A stretch of DNA of 15,200 nucleotides, taken from the NCBI GenBank assembly GCA_038239195.1, contig JBBSEZ010000239.1, positions 1 through 15,200 on the forward strand, written 5' to 3'. The position numbers and the translations under genes are program-made. Shown here one piece after another: positions 7,921 through 15,200 of the stretch (position 1 is the stretch's first letter; every line of letters starts with the position of its first letter). This DNA comes from JBBSEZ01 sp038239195 (GTDB taxonomy: Bacteria; Planctomycetota; Planctomycetia; Gemmatales; Gemmataceae). The notes beneath the pieces are model-generated. The model was given only the letters and a program-made list of their open reading frames with translations, had not been told where the DNA came from and did not search any database.

Positions 7921-10689
7921 CTACGGCCCATTCGCTCGTACCTGCTTCAGCGCCTCCTTCGCGGCGGCGCGCACGTTCTCGTTTTCGTCGTTGGCGCGGC
8001 GCCTCAGCGCGGGAAGCGCCGCGCGAGCAGCGGGCCCGAGCTGTTCCAGCGTGCGACAGGCCTCGACGCGGGCGCCGGCGTCGAGACTTTGGAGCTGGGC
8101 CATCAGCCAGGGCACGACCGTGCGGGCCTTCGTGGCGTCGATGCGGACGAGGAGAAGGGCGGCGCGGTGACGCTGGAAGAGGTCGCCGCCGCGCACGTCG
8201 GCCTCCAGCAGAGGCACGGCTTCCGCCCCCAACCTGGGGGCGACGCGCAGGGCGGCCTCGACGGCCTCCTGGCGCAGGGCCGGGATCGGCGAGCGCGTCA
8301 AGCCGGCGAGGGCCGACAACGCCGCGCCGCGTTTCGGATCGACCGCGAGCAGCGCGATGGCGGACGCCAGGCGCACGGCGGCGCTGCCGTCGTTCAGCGC
8401 CCCCGCGAGCTCCTCCAGCGCCTCGCTCGTCGGAGAGGGACCGAGGACAGCCCGAGCGGCACCGTGGCGCACCAACTCGTCGGGGCTCAACAGACACTCC
8501 GCCACGCGGGCGCGGGCGCTGGGGGATAGCGGCGCGACAGCGAGGGCGCGCACGCCCGCCCGGCGGTGGTCGGCTTCCGAGCGGTCGAGCCAGCCGAGCA
8601 GGATCGGGATGGCCTTGTGGTCGGCGGTGGGGATGCGAAGGAGCGCAAGCGAGGCGGCGGCCTGGAGGCGGACGGAGAGGTCGCTGTCCTCCAGCGCCGG
8701 CACCAGCGCGTCCGCGTAGAGCGATTGCGCCGTCGGCCGGTCGGTGAGGGCGGCTCGGCCCATCGTCCAGGCGGCGGTGGCGCGGACGGTCGGGTTGGGG
8801 CTGCGCAGCGCAGTGGTCAAGGGGCCGGCGGCCGGCCTGCCGATCCGGGCCAGCAGCCGGCCGGCGCGCTCGCGCAGAAGAGGCGAGCTTTCGGAGAGGA
8901 GCTTGATCAGGTCGAGCGTCGCCGGGGCGGCGTCCTTGCCGAGGCGCTCGACAAGGGCCAGGGCCGGGTGGACGAGCTCGCCGTCGGACAGCAGCGGGCG
9001 CAGCAGTGGGAGGGCCTCCGCGGGAACGCGCTCCATCTCGCGCAGGGCGGCAAGGGCCCTGCGGCATGCGCCCGCGTCCTCCCCCTCCAGGTCGGGCGTC
9101 AGCGCCTTGAGCACGTCCGCATCGCGGGCCGGATCGATGCGCGCGAGGGCGGCGGCGGCGTAGGGGCGCAGCGCGCGGTCGGCGAGCAGGGGGAGGAGGT
9201 CGGGGACGGCCTCCCTGGCCGACGGGCCCAATCGTGCCAGGGCCAGCGCCGCGCGCTGGGCCCGGGCCTGGTCCTTGCCCTTCAGGGATGCCAGGAGCAG
9301 CGGGACGGCGGCGCGGGCGCCCTCGCCCACGTCGGCGAGAAGCAGGACGACGTCGCCCCCATATTTTCCATCGAGCAGGCGCAGCAGGGCGGGGACTGCG
9401 GGGCCCGCCCTCGTCGGATCGATGCGCACGGCGCAGCGGGCCAGGGCGAGGGGCAAGCGGGCCTGGCCTTCCTCGTAAGCGACCAGGGCGGCGCAGCACG
9501 TCAGCGGGCCCGAGGGCAAGGCGCCCAGCCCGACGAACGGCGCCCCCAGCGTGGCCGGGGCGGAGCGGTCCTCCAGCGCGGCCAGGACCGCGGGCAACGC
9601 CGCCGTCGCCTGCGGCCCCAACTTCGCGAGGACGTCGGCGGCGGCGCGGCGCAGGTCGCGCTCGGGGCCCTGGATGGCCTCGATCAGGGCAGGCACCGCT
9701 GGCGGGCCCAGGCGCTCGAGCACGAATGCGGCGTGGGCCCGCTCGGCACGCGGGCTGGCCAGGACGGCCACCAGCGCCGGAATGGTCCCGCGCGCGGCCG
9801 GGCCGAGCTGGGCCAGCGCCTCGGCGGCCGGGAGCTGGCGCGGATCGTCCTCGCCGAGCACGCGCGCCAGCAGCGCCGGCGCCCCGGGGGGAGACGCCAG
9901 GTGCCCCAGCGCCCAGCACGCGGAGGCCGACACCTCCGCCTCGGGATCGCGCGACGCACGCGCCAGCGCCGGCAGCGCGGCCACGGCGCGCGGGCCGATC
10001 TCGCCCAGCCCCTCGGCGGCGCGCTGGCGCACCGCGGCGCTTCCGTCGGTCAGCGCCGAGGCCAGCGCCTCGACGACGGCGTCCGGCGTGCCGGGCGCAT
10101 CCGCGGGTGGTGGGGCAGGCCCGATCCGGCCTAGCGCGCGGGCCGCCTCCGCGCGCGCCTCGTCCTTGGCCTGGCGATCCAGAAAGACGGCGACGAGGTC
10201 GGGCACCGCCGCGCCGGCGCGCGCGCCCATCGCGCCGAGGACGCGGGCGGCGTGTTTGGCCCTCTCGGGCTGGCGCAGCGCGGCCACCAGGGCAGGCACT
10301 GCGGCGGGGCCGATGCGCACCAGGGCCGTCTCGGCCCGGTCGCCGCTTTTCGGCAGCACCTCGACCAGGCCGGGCGCGGCCGGCCCGCCCACGCGCACCA
10401 GCCCTGCCACGGCGCGGCGATGCACGCGCAGGTCGGGGCTGGTGCGGGCCTCCAGCAGGACGGCAAGACCGGGCTCGCCCAGGTCGGCCAGGGCGTGGGC
10501 GGCCGCACGGCCCTCTTCGGGCGAGTCGCTGTTGAGGGCCTCGAGCCACTGAGCGCGGGCCTTGTTGCCGATGAGGGGCTCCTTCGGGGCGCGGCTGCGC
10601 TGCCAGGCGCGATAGCCCCAGACGCCCGCGGCGGTCAGGCCGGCGGACAGCAGCGCCACCGCCACGAGCTGCCAGGCGGTCTTCCTCAT
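7921..10689 (-). CDS. Membrane-anchored giant HEAT-repeat protein
   Basis: A 922-residue protein built almost entirely of PBS-lyase-type HEAT repeats. An N-terminal hydrophobic segment (about 7-27, after MRK) acts as membrane anchor or uncleaved signal, placing the repeats probably outside the cytoplasm. I count roughly 27 helical units of 28-38 residues, with recurring RxxAAxALxxLGPxA and AVPALLxxL patterns. The unit around residues 330-365 is degenerate and contains a Cys pair. HEAT solenoids bind other proteins or peptides, and no catalytic motif is seen. The ATG at 10689 lies 6 bp after the stop of the LarA-like gene, with only a weak GAGAG as ribosome site, so translational coupling with that gene is likely. 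The partner is unknown. Confidence 0.9.
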   Translation of the reverse strand: MRKTAWQLVAVALLSAGLTAAGVWGYRAWQRSRAPKEPLIGNKARAQWLEALNSDSPEEGRAAAHALADLGEPGLAVLLEARTSPDLRVHRRAVAGLVRVGGPAAPGLVEVLPKSGDRAETALVRIGPAAVPALVAALRQPERAKHAARVLGAMGARAGAAVPDLVAVFLDRQAKDEARAEAARALGRIGPAPPPADAPGTPDAVVEALASALTDGSAAVRQRAAEGLGEIGPRAVAALPALARASRDPEAEVSASACWALGHLASPPGAPALLARVLGEDDPRQLPAAEALAQLGPAARGTIPALVAVLASPRAERAHAAFVLERLGPPAVPALIEAIQGPERDLRRAAADVLAKLGPQATAALPAVLAALEDRSAPATLGAPFVGLGALPSGPLTCCAALVAYEEGQARLPLALARCAVRIDPTRAGPAVPALLRLLDGKYGGDVVLLLADVGEGARAAVPLLLASLKGKDQARAQRAALALARLGPSAREAVPDLLPLLADRALRPYAAAALARIDPARDADVLKALTPDLEGEDAGACRRALAALREMERVPAEALPLLRPLLSDGELVHPALALVERLGKDAAPATLDLIKLLSESSPLLRERAGRLLARIGRPAAGPLTTALRSPNPTVRATAAWTMGRAALTDRPTAQSLYADALVPALEDSDLSVRLQAAASLALLRIPTADHKAIPILLGWLDRSEADHRRAGVRALAVAPLSPSARARVAECLLSPDELVRHGAARAVLGPSPTSEALEELAGALNDGSAAVRLASAIALLAVDPKRGAALSALAGLTRSPIPALRQEAVEAALRVAPRLGAEAVPLLEADVRGGDLFQRHRAALLLVRIDATKARTVVPWLMAQLQSLDAGARVEACRTLEQLGPAARAALPALRRRANDENENVRAAAKEALKQVRANGP

Positions 10690-10695
10690 GGCGGG

Positions 10696-11949
10696 TTACT
10701 CTCGGAGGTTTCCCGCCGCGTCGAAGGCCAGCGGCGCCGACTTCCCCATCGGCTCGAACGGGTTGCTCGCCGGCGAGCCCAGGCACGCCTCCGACACCTC
10801 GACTTCTTCCACGGCCAGCGTGTTGCGGATGCGCATCACGCGCGCCTCCTGCGGCCCCCGGGTGCCCAGGATCGCAAGGCCGGCGTCGAGGACCTCGCGG
10901 TCGGTCTCGAAGTGGACGGGGAGGAACGCCCCCTCGGGGTAGCCCGCCGTGAGGCAGTTGATGACGGTGGCGCGGTAGTCCATCTGGCGGGCCAGGCGCG
11001 TGGTGGTGAAGTCGGCCAGGCCGATGCCCGAGGCGTTGCCGTGCGTGTGCGCGCTGAGGCCGCGCACAAAGATGAGCCGCATCGCCGGCAGCCCCGGCGG
11101 GGCGGGCTGGGTGCGGAAGGCCCTCTTGCGGCCGACGACGTTCGTGTCCATTCCCGATCCGCTAATGTCCTTGCCGATCTCATCGACGATCAGCAGGTCG
11201 GCCTGCTGCCGGGGCAGCCGGCCCAGCAGCCGGCGCGCCTCGACCAGCAGGCGCTCCTCGACCGGCTCGAACTGCTCGGGCAAGACGCCTTCCACGAGGG
11301 CGGTCTCGTCGTAGGCGTTTTCGACGATGCCAAGCCCGAAGGCGATGGGGGCACGCGCCAGCATGGCCCGGCCGACGCTGCGCACGACGAGGTCGTAGGG
11401 CTGTTCGATCAGGATCTTGTGGTACGTGAGGGCCCCGGCGTGCTTGCCGAGGCCGATCATCATCATCTTGAGCAGCCCGCTTTCGATGGGGCCGTGAAAG
11501 GCCGTGTGTGGCTTGACGCGGGCCACGACGCCCACGTGGTCGGCCTCGGCGGCGTGGCGGTCGAGCACCACGGGATAGCCTTCGCTCGTCTCGCCGAGCG
11601 GCACCACGTCCATCGACGCCTTGATCGGCACGCCGACGAACGCCTCGGTGATGCCGTAGCTTTCGAGGACCGTGCGCTGTCCTTCGGCGGTCCCCCCACC
11701 GTGGCTGCCCATCGTCGGCACCAGGAAGGGGCGGGCACCGAGCTTCTTGAGGAAGTCGGCCGTGGCGCGCAGGATGGTCGGGACGTTGGCGATGCCGCGA
11801 CTGCCCGCGGTCAGGGCGACCGTCTGGCCGGGGCGGATACGGGCGGACAGGTCGAGCGGGCCCAAGGCGGCGGCGACGGCGGCGGGAACGTCGTCGATGC
11901 GCGGGCGCTCGAAGTGCTGGCGGATGCGGAGGAAGGATGGATAAGGCAC
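10696..11949 (-). CDS. LarA-like (DUF2088) nickel-pincer isomerase family protein
   Basis: A 417-residue protein of the lactate-racemase (LarA) superfamily. Characterised members racemise or epimerise 2-hydroxy acids with a nickel pincer nucleotide. Visible elements are GSHGGGTAEGQ (81-91), VKPHTAFHG (145-153) and the segment LLKMMMIGLGKHAG. In Lactobacillus plantarum LarA the cofactor-bearing lysine (K184) and nickel-binding histidine (H200) are 16 residues apart. Here K161 and H177 have the same spacing, and H148 matches the preceding PH element. This fits a functional member of a divergent branch, so lactate should not be assumed as substrate. No larB, larC or larE cofactor gene is in the window. 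The GTG at 11949 has GAGG 7 nt upstream and is preferred to an upstream TTG at 11979. The gene is probably co-transcribed with the HEAT-repeat gene. Confidence 0.85.
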   Translation of the reverse strand: MPYPSFLRIRQHFERPRIDDVPAAVAAALGPLDLSARIRPGQTVALTAGSRGIANVPTILRATADFLKKLGARPFLVPTMGSHGGGTAEGQRTVLESYGITEAFVGVPIKASMDVVPLGETSEGYPVVLDRHAAEADHVGVVARVKPHTAFHGPIESGLLKMMMIGLGKHAGALTYHKILIEQPYDLVVRSVGRAMLARAPIAFGLGIVENAYDETALVEGVLPEQFEPVEERLLVEARRLLGRLPRQQADLLIVDEIGKDISGSGMDTNVVGRKRAFRTQPAPPGLPAMRLIFVRGLSAHTHGNASGIGLADFTTTRLARQMDYRATVINCLTAGYPEGAFLPVHFETDREVLDAGLAILGTRGPQEARVMRIRNTLAVEEVEVSEACLGSPASNPFEPMGKSAPLAFDAAGNLRE

Positions 11950-11956
11950 GGCAGTA

Positions 11957-11960
11957 CCTC
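11957..11960 (-). promoter_or_regulatory. Ribosome binding site choosing the GTG start at 11949
   Basis: GAGG on the - strand, 7 nt before the GTG at 11949. The alternative TTG at 11979 lies in GC-rich leader sequence, and the ten residues it would add look unlike the family. Confidence 0.5.
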
Positions 11961-12018
11961 GGGGGGATCGTCGGGGCAACGGCCGGGCGAAGTCAGGGGC
12001 TTGCGTTCCGGAAAGACA

Positions 12019-12042
12019 AGGGCCCGGAGGCCATCGGGCCCT
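12019..12042 (-). terminator. Hairpin with T-rich flanks behind the kinase gene
   Basis: GGGCCCG (12020-12026) and CGGGCCC (12035-12041) form a perfect 7-bp stem, extended by an A-T pair at 12019/12042, with an 8-nt loop. On the - strand it is followed by TTGTCTTT, and on the + strand by a pyrimidine run. It lies about 115 bp after the kinase stop codon. An intrinsic terminator separating the kinase from the LarA-like gene is plausible. The T-tract is interrupted, so strength is uncertain. Confidence 0.4.
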
Positions 12043-12051
12043 GTTCTTCTT

Positions 12052-12094
12052 AGCCCCAATGGGGCGGCATTCAATAGCTTCGCCCTTCGGGGCT
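12052..12094. repeat. Compact hairpin repeat between kinase and LarA-like genes
   Basis: GCCCC-AAT-GGGGC (12053-12065) is followed by GCCC-TTCG-GGGC (12082-12093). The outer parts AGCCCC (12052-12057) and GGGGCT (12089-12094) can also pair with each other, so two alternative folds exist. The stem order and spacing look like a dispersed intergenic palindrome of planctomycete genomes. That family resemblance is from memory and unverified. Confidence 0.45.
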
Positions 12095-12156
12095 CGCGCC
12101 CTCGGATCGCCATTCGCCGGGGTGAATACGGTTGCCGGGGGCGCGATTATCGATCC

Positions 12157-14127
12157 TCACGGCGCCGTCCGGAACTTCAGCGCGACCGCGAGGGCCCGCC
12201 CGGACGGGCCGAGCGCGAGCTCGCCCTTGCGGAGCAGGTCGGCCGTGACGACAACGCGGTAGGTCGCCAGCGTGTCGTCCGCCTGGAACAGGTACTTGTC
12301 CATGACGTGGACTTCCACCTTGTCGCCCTCGGCCACGATGAGGTCGCCCTCGCCGAAGTCGTGCTCCACGGCCTTGGCGACCGCCGTCTGAAAAGAGAGG
12401 CGACGCGCGAGCCCCTGCCTGGCCCGATCGATCTCTTCGAGGCGCCTGCGTTCTTCGGCCTTCAAGGGGGGGTAACTCGTCCTGATCCGTTCGAGGTTCC
12501 TCTCCGTCAACTCGAAGAAGGGGTCGGCCTTGTCCATCTTGGCGAGCCGCTGCTCCGACATCCCGATCATCTTCTGCCATCGGTCGCGGCCCCTCAGTCC
12601 CTCCGCCTCTTCTTCGAGCTTGGCGAGGCGCTCCTTCAGGGCAGGGTCGTCGCGCGTCAGGCGGACGTACAGATCGGGCCGCCAGGGCATGCCGGCATTG
12701 AGGGGCGCCACCCGCACGTTGCCGACGACCATCCTTGTCTCCTTGGCCAGGGGAGGGGGCGGAAGGACGGGAGCGGGGACCGGGCCGGGGCCGGCAGGCG
12801 GCGACGGGATAGGACGGGGCTCGCCGACGTCTTGCCCAAGGTCGGGCTCGTTCGAGGGGGCTCGCCCTTTCTGTCGCACGCCGAAGGCCAGCACTCCCCC
12901 CACGACGAGCGCGGCCGAGGCCGCCAAGGCGACGGCCAGCCGGACCAGGCGCCGGCGACGCGGGCGGGCGATCGCCTGCTCGATGGCGAGGAGCTCCTGC
13001 TCGACCACCTCGGCGGAGGCGGGCCGACCGGCCGGGGCCTTCGCCAGCAGCCGGAGGAGGAGGGCCGACAGGGCGCGGGGCACCTTGGGGCAGGCCTCGT
13101 GAGGGGGCGTCGGGGCCTCTGCCCCGATGGCCCAGAGGACCGCGAGGGGGTTGTCGCCCTGGAAGGGCGGCCGGCCGGTACTCAGCAGGTAGAGCACGCA
13201 CCCGAGGCTGAACAGGTCGGCGCGGGCATCGACGGCGCCGCCGCTGGCTTGCTCGGGCGCCAGGTAAGCGGGCGTGCCGAGCACCGTTCCCGGCAGGGTG
13301 AGCCCGCCCCCGCCCGCCGGCCCGCGGGCGAGGCCGAAGTCGAGCACCTTCACCCGGTCGCTGCCTTCCTCGAGCCAGAGGTTGGCCGGCTTGACGTCGC
13401 GGTGGACCAGCCCGGCGCGATGAGCAGCGGCCAGCCCCGCGGCGGCCTCGCGGCCGATGCGCAGCACCTCAGCGGTGGGGAGGCGGCCGAGGCGCTTGAC
13501 GCGCGCGTCGAGGGGCTCGCCGCGCAAGAGAGGCATGACGAGGAACGGCACGGGCCAGCCGGCGGGCCCGGCAGCCTCGCCGACGTGGTAGATGGGGACC
13601 ACGTGATCGTGTTCGAGAGCGGCGGCAGCCTGCGTCTCGAGCCGGAAGCGCTCGCGGCCGGCGGCGCTGGCAGCGAGCTCGGGCCGCATCACCTTGAGGG
13701 CGACGCGGCGCCGCAGGGCCTCGTCCTCGGCCTCGAAGACCAGCCCCATGCCGCCCGCGCCCAGCAGGCGCAGGACGCGAAACCGGCCCAGCCGGCCAAC
13801 CTCGCCGGGGCGCTCCGGCGGGCCGAGCAGCCCGGGGGGCACGAGGCCTTCCGCGGCGGGCAAAAGGTTGGTCGCGGACAGGGCGAGATGCTGGAGCCGC
13901 CCGACGAGCCGCGCCACGGCCGGCTCGTCGGCCCACTCGGCCGGCGCCGGCGGGCGGGCCAGGGCCGCGCTGAGCGTATCCAGGGCATGGGCCGACTCCG
14001 CCGCAGCCTGGCAGGCGGTGCAGCCCAACAGGTGTTGTTCGAGCGGCCCCGCCTCGCCCGGGGGCGAGTGGCCGAGCAGGAACTGCTTCAGACGGGCGTC
14101 GTCGGGACAGGGGTGACAGGGGACCAC
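12157..14127 (-). CDS. Membrane-anchored Ser/Thr protein kinase with N-terminal zinc finger
   Basis: A 656-residue Hanks-type kinase. The N-terminus carries H32-xxx-C36-xx-C39, the zinc-binding core of anti-sigma (ZAS-like) domains, common at the front of planctomycete kinases. The kinase domain spans about 115-380. It has the glycine loop LGAGGMGLVF (122-131), K145 for ATP, E164, HRD with catalytic D244, DFG (263-265) and APE (290-292), so it should be active. One membrane helix (397-415) follows an Arg-rich stop. The remaining 240 residues are predicted to be outside the cytoplasm: a Pro-rich linker (430-462), a charged coiled-coil-like part (about 490-575) and a C-terminal part I do not recognise. 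It may sense an external signal. The GTG at 14127 has GGAGG 6 nt upstream. The FHA-like protein gene ends 172 bp before it on the same strand. Confidence 0.93.
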   Translation of the reverse strand: MVPCHPCPDDARLKQFLLGHSPPGEAGPLEQHLLGCTACQAAAESAHALDTLSAALARPPAPAEWADEPAVARLVGRLQHLALSATNLLPAAEGLVPPGLLGPPERPGEVGRLGRFRVLRLLGAGGMGLVFEAEDEALRRRVALKVMRPELAASAAGRERFRLETQAAAALEHDHVVPIYHVGEAAGPAGWPVPFLVMPLLRGEPLDARVKRLGRLPTAEVLRIGREAAAGLAAAHRAGLVHRDVKPANLWLEEGSDRVKVLDFGLARGPAGGGGLTLPGTVLGTPAYLAPEQASGGAVDARADLFSLGCVLYLLSTGRPPFQGDNPLAVLWAIGAEAPTPPHEACPKVPRALSALLLRLLAKAPAGRPASAEVVEQELLAIEQAIARPRRRRLVRLAVALAASAALVVGGVLAFGVRQKGRAPSNEPDLGQDVGEPRPIPSPPAGPGPVPAPVLPPPPLAKETRMVVGNVRVAPLNAGMPWRPDLYVRLTRDDPALKERLAKLEEEAEGLRGRDRWQKMIGMSEQRLAKMDKADPFFELTERNLERIRTSYPPLKAEERRRLEEIDRARQGLARRLSFQTAVAKAVEHDFGEGDLIVAEGDKVEVHVMDKYLFQADDTLATYRVVVTADLLRKGELALGPSGRALAVALKFRTAP

Positions 14128-14133
14128 GCGGGG

Positions 14134-14138
14134 CCTCC
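14134..14138 (-). promoter_or_regulatory. Ribosome binding site of the kinase gene
   Basis: A perfect GGAGG on the - strand, 6 nt before the GTG at 14127. It settles the unusual start codon. It also places the zinc-finger residues at the very beginning of the protein. Confidence 0.65.
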
Positions 14139-14299
14139 GGAGAGTCGGGCGGCTGGCCCGCGTCGCCGTTCGCGGGGCAGTCTTGTAGGCGGGCGTTGCC
14201 GAAGGGAAGGGCGCTGAGGCAGTTCGGGCATTTTCTCCCTTCGACCGTCAATGTACTCGAAGACGCGACGGGCAAGAAGGCCGGGGCCCTCCTCCGTCC

Positions 14300-15200
14300 T
14301 CAATAGGCCCGCTCGCAGATCGTGCAGTAGCGCTTCCCGGTCGCCCCGGGCGCCTTGCGCCCGCAGGTCGGGCAACCGGGGCCGCCGGGCGTCGATACCC
14401 GCGCGACGGCCTGTGGCGCTCGCGCGGGCGCGGGAGGGACGGAAGGCCGCTCGGGGACGGGCGCCCTGCGGGGCCCCGGCTTGATCGTGCCGCGATAGCC
14501 CTGTGGCGGCGCTGGGGCGGGGCGCTCCCTGGCAGCGACGGTCGTGGCATCCGCGGAGGCGCCGGCCGTGCGGACGGTAACGCGGAGCTTGCCGATAGCC
14601 AACGACTGTCCCGGGACGAGCACGCGCACCTCCCCGCTGGGGACGTCCTCGCAGCGCACCTTGCCGCCGCGGAACCAGAAGCAGTAGGCGCGGGGGGCGG
14701 CCCCGCGGGCGAAGACGGTGCAGGAGGAGGCATCGCCGCCGAAGCTGACCGGCTCGGGGCCCAGGTTGACCGTGCCGGCCTCGCGCGGGCCGTAGACCAC
14801 CTCCAACCAGGCGGAGCGGAAGGCCATCTCCACCAGCGCCACCATCAGGCCGATGCTGAAGCCCAGCAGCAGGGCGCCGGCCAGCCGGCCCGCGAAGTCG
14901 GCCCCCAGCAGCGAGACGGCGCGGAAGGCCAGGGCGGCGAGGAGCCCGCCCGCGGCGCCCGCCGCGGAGGCCTTCCAGCCGTGGAGGTTGGGGATGAACC
15001 AGGCCAGCCCGCGGCCGAGCAGCCCGCCCAGCAGCAACCAGCCGGCGACGAAGCCGAGGGCCTTGCCGCTCAGCGCGGGGTGCTGCAACAGCTCGCCCAG
15101 CCCGCCGGCGACCAGGCCCGCGAGCAGCCCGCCGCCCGCCAGCAGGGCCCCCTGCTGAGGCGTGAGCCACGAGCGCTTCAGGTAGGCGTTCTGCCCGACG
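14300..15200 (-). CDS. Multi-pass membrane protein with FHA-like region and C-terminal zinc ribbon (5' end missing)
   Basis: The frame is open through the right edge, so the start lies outside; 299 residues are visible. Four hydrophobic segments, rich in Gly and Ala, occur at about 18-34, 47-67, 77-98 and 102-127. A beta-rich region follows (about 129-207) with LGPEPVSFGGDASSC and an LVPGQSLAIG strand-turn pattern. This recalls FHA domains, but the phosphothreonine-binding Arg and Ser-xx-His are not clearly present. A Pro/Ala-rich linker leads to a zinc ribbon, C276-xx-C279 and C292-xx-C295, directly before the stop. Planctomycetes and cyanobacteria have similar membrane FHA-like proteins near kinases. 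A signalling or scaffold role with the adjacent kinase is inferred only. Internal TTG and other codons near 15088 are not needed as starts, because the coding pattern continues upstream (NAYLKRSWLTPQQGALL). Confidence 0.75.
   Translation of the reverse strand, partial: VGQNAYLKRSWLTPQQGALLAGGGLLAGLVAGGLGELLQHPALSGKALGFVAGWLLLGGLLGRGLAWFIPNLHGWKASAAGAAGGLLAALAFRAVSLLGADFAGRLAGALLLGFSIGLMVALVEMAFRSAWLEVVYGPREAGTVNLGPEPVSFGGDASSCTVFARGAAPRAYCFWFRGGKVRCEDVPSGEVRVLVPGQSLAIGKLRVTVRTAGASADATTVAARERPAPAPPQGYRGTIKPGPRRAPVPERPSVPPAPARAPQAVARVSTPGGPGCPTCGRKAPGATGKRYCTICERAY

Noticed and set aside
7766..10786. A 1006-codon - strand frame overlapping the HEAT-repeat gene
   Set aside because: It is an Arg/Pro/Gly-rich frame-shifted reading of the HEAT gene that continues into the repeat cluster. 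The 922-residue frame has regular HEAT units.
10252..14217. A 1321-codon open frame on the + strand
   Set aside because: It lies antisense to the HEAT, LarA-like and kinase genes and shows no protein-family pattern. The long frame is a by-product of G/C-rich third positions, which remove stop codons from the complementary frame.
14128..14275. Short frame with a CPNC motif ahead of the kinase
   Set aside because: It begins at a TTG and has only one CxxC. It then runs into a non-coding frame of the kinase gene. A zinc-ribbon extension of the kinase would need a frameshift and is not supported, as the GTG at 14127 has an excellent ribosome site.

Overview
The window looks like chromosomal DNA from a high-GC planctomycete, most plausibly of the Gemmata-like branch. 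This is inferred from gene style, not from a marker gene. The style includes a membrane-anchored Ser/Thr kinase with an N-terminal anti-sigma-type zinc finger, a giant HEAT-repeat protein, a secreted FG-GAP/VCBS-repeat protein, a leucine-rich-repeat gene fragment, strong G/C third-position bias and clusters of small palindromic repeats between genes. No rRNA, tRNA, CRISPR array, transposase or phage gene was seen.

Layout. On the + strand, positions 65-4967 hold glgX (glycogen debranching enzyme), a polytopic GT-C/ArnT-like glycosyltransferase only 31 bp downstream, and an exported FG-GAP-repeat protein. Positions 4968-5767 are a poorly coding stretch with small palindromes. It is followed by a short leucine-rich-repeat fragment (5768-5970) that stops making sense exactly where the next, convergent gene ends. 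From 5974 to the right edge all genes are on the - strand. In transcription order they are: a membrane protein with an FHA-like region and a zinc ribbon (14300 to beyond 15200, 5' end missing), a Ser/Thr protein kinase (12157-14127), a LarA-like (DUF2088) protein (10696-11949), a 922-residue HEAT-repeat protein starting 6 bp after it (7921-10689), and a UxaA/GarD-family sugar-acid dehydratase (5974-7539).

How they may work together. glgX and its neighbour form a carbohydrate-handling pair, one cytoplasmic (glycogen) and one in the membrane (lipid-linked sugar transfer); the link is positional only. The kinase and the FHA-like membrane protein are adjacent and co-oriented, so they may belong to one signalling unit. 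The LarA-like protein and the UxaA-type dehydratase both belong to families acting on hydroxy or sugar acids and flank the HEAT-repeat protein. This suggests a sugar-acid epimerase/dehydratase module with a scaffold-like partner, but the substrate cannot be read from sequence.

The most structured non-coding DNA is at 7598-7918. There, two tandem 83-bp units, each a long imperfect hairpin, are enclosed by a 13-bp inverted repeat and flanked by smaller hairpins that share a CAGGCT-type core. A second, simpler hairpin cluster lies at 12019-12094 behind the kinase gene. Nothing in the window is clearly a new defence or mobile system. The best leads are the repeat cluster and the LarA-like/HEAT/UxaA neighbourhood.
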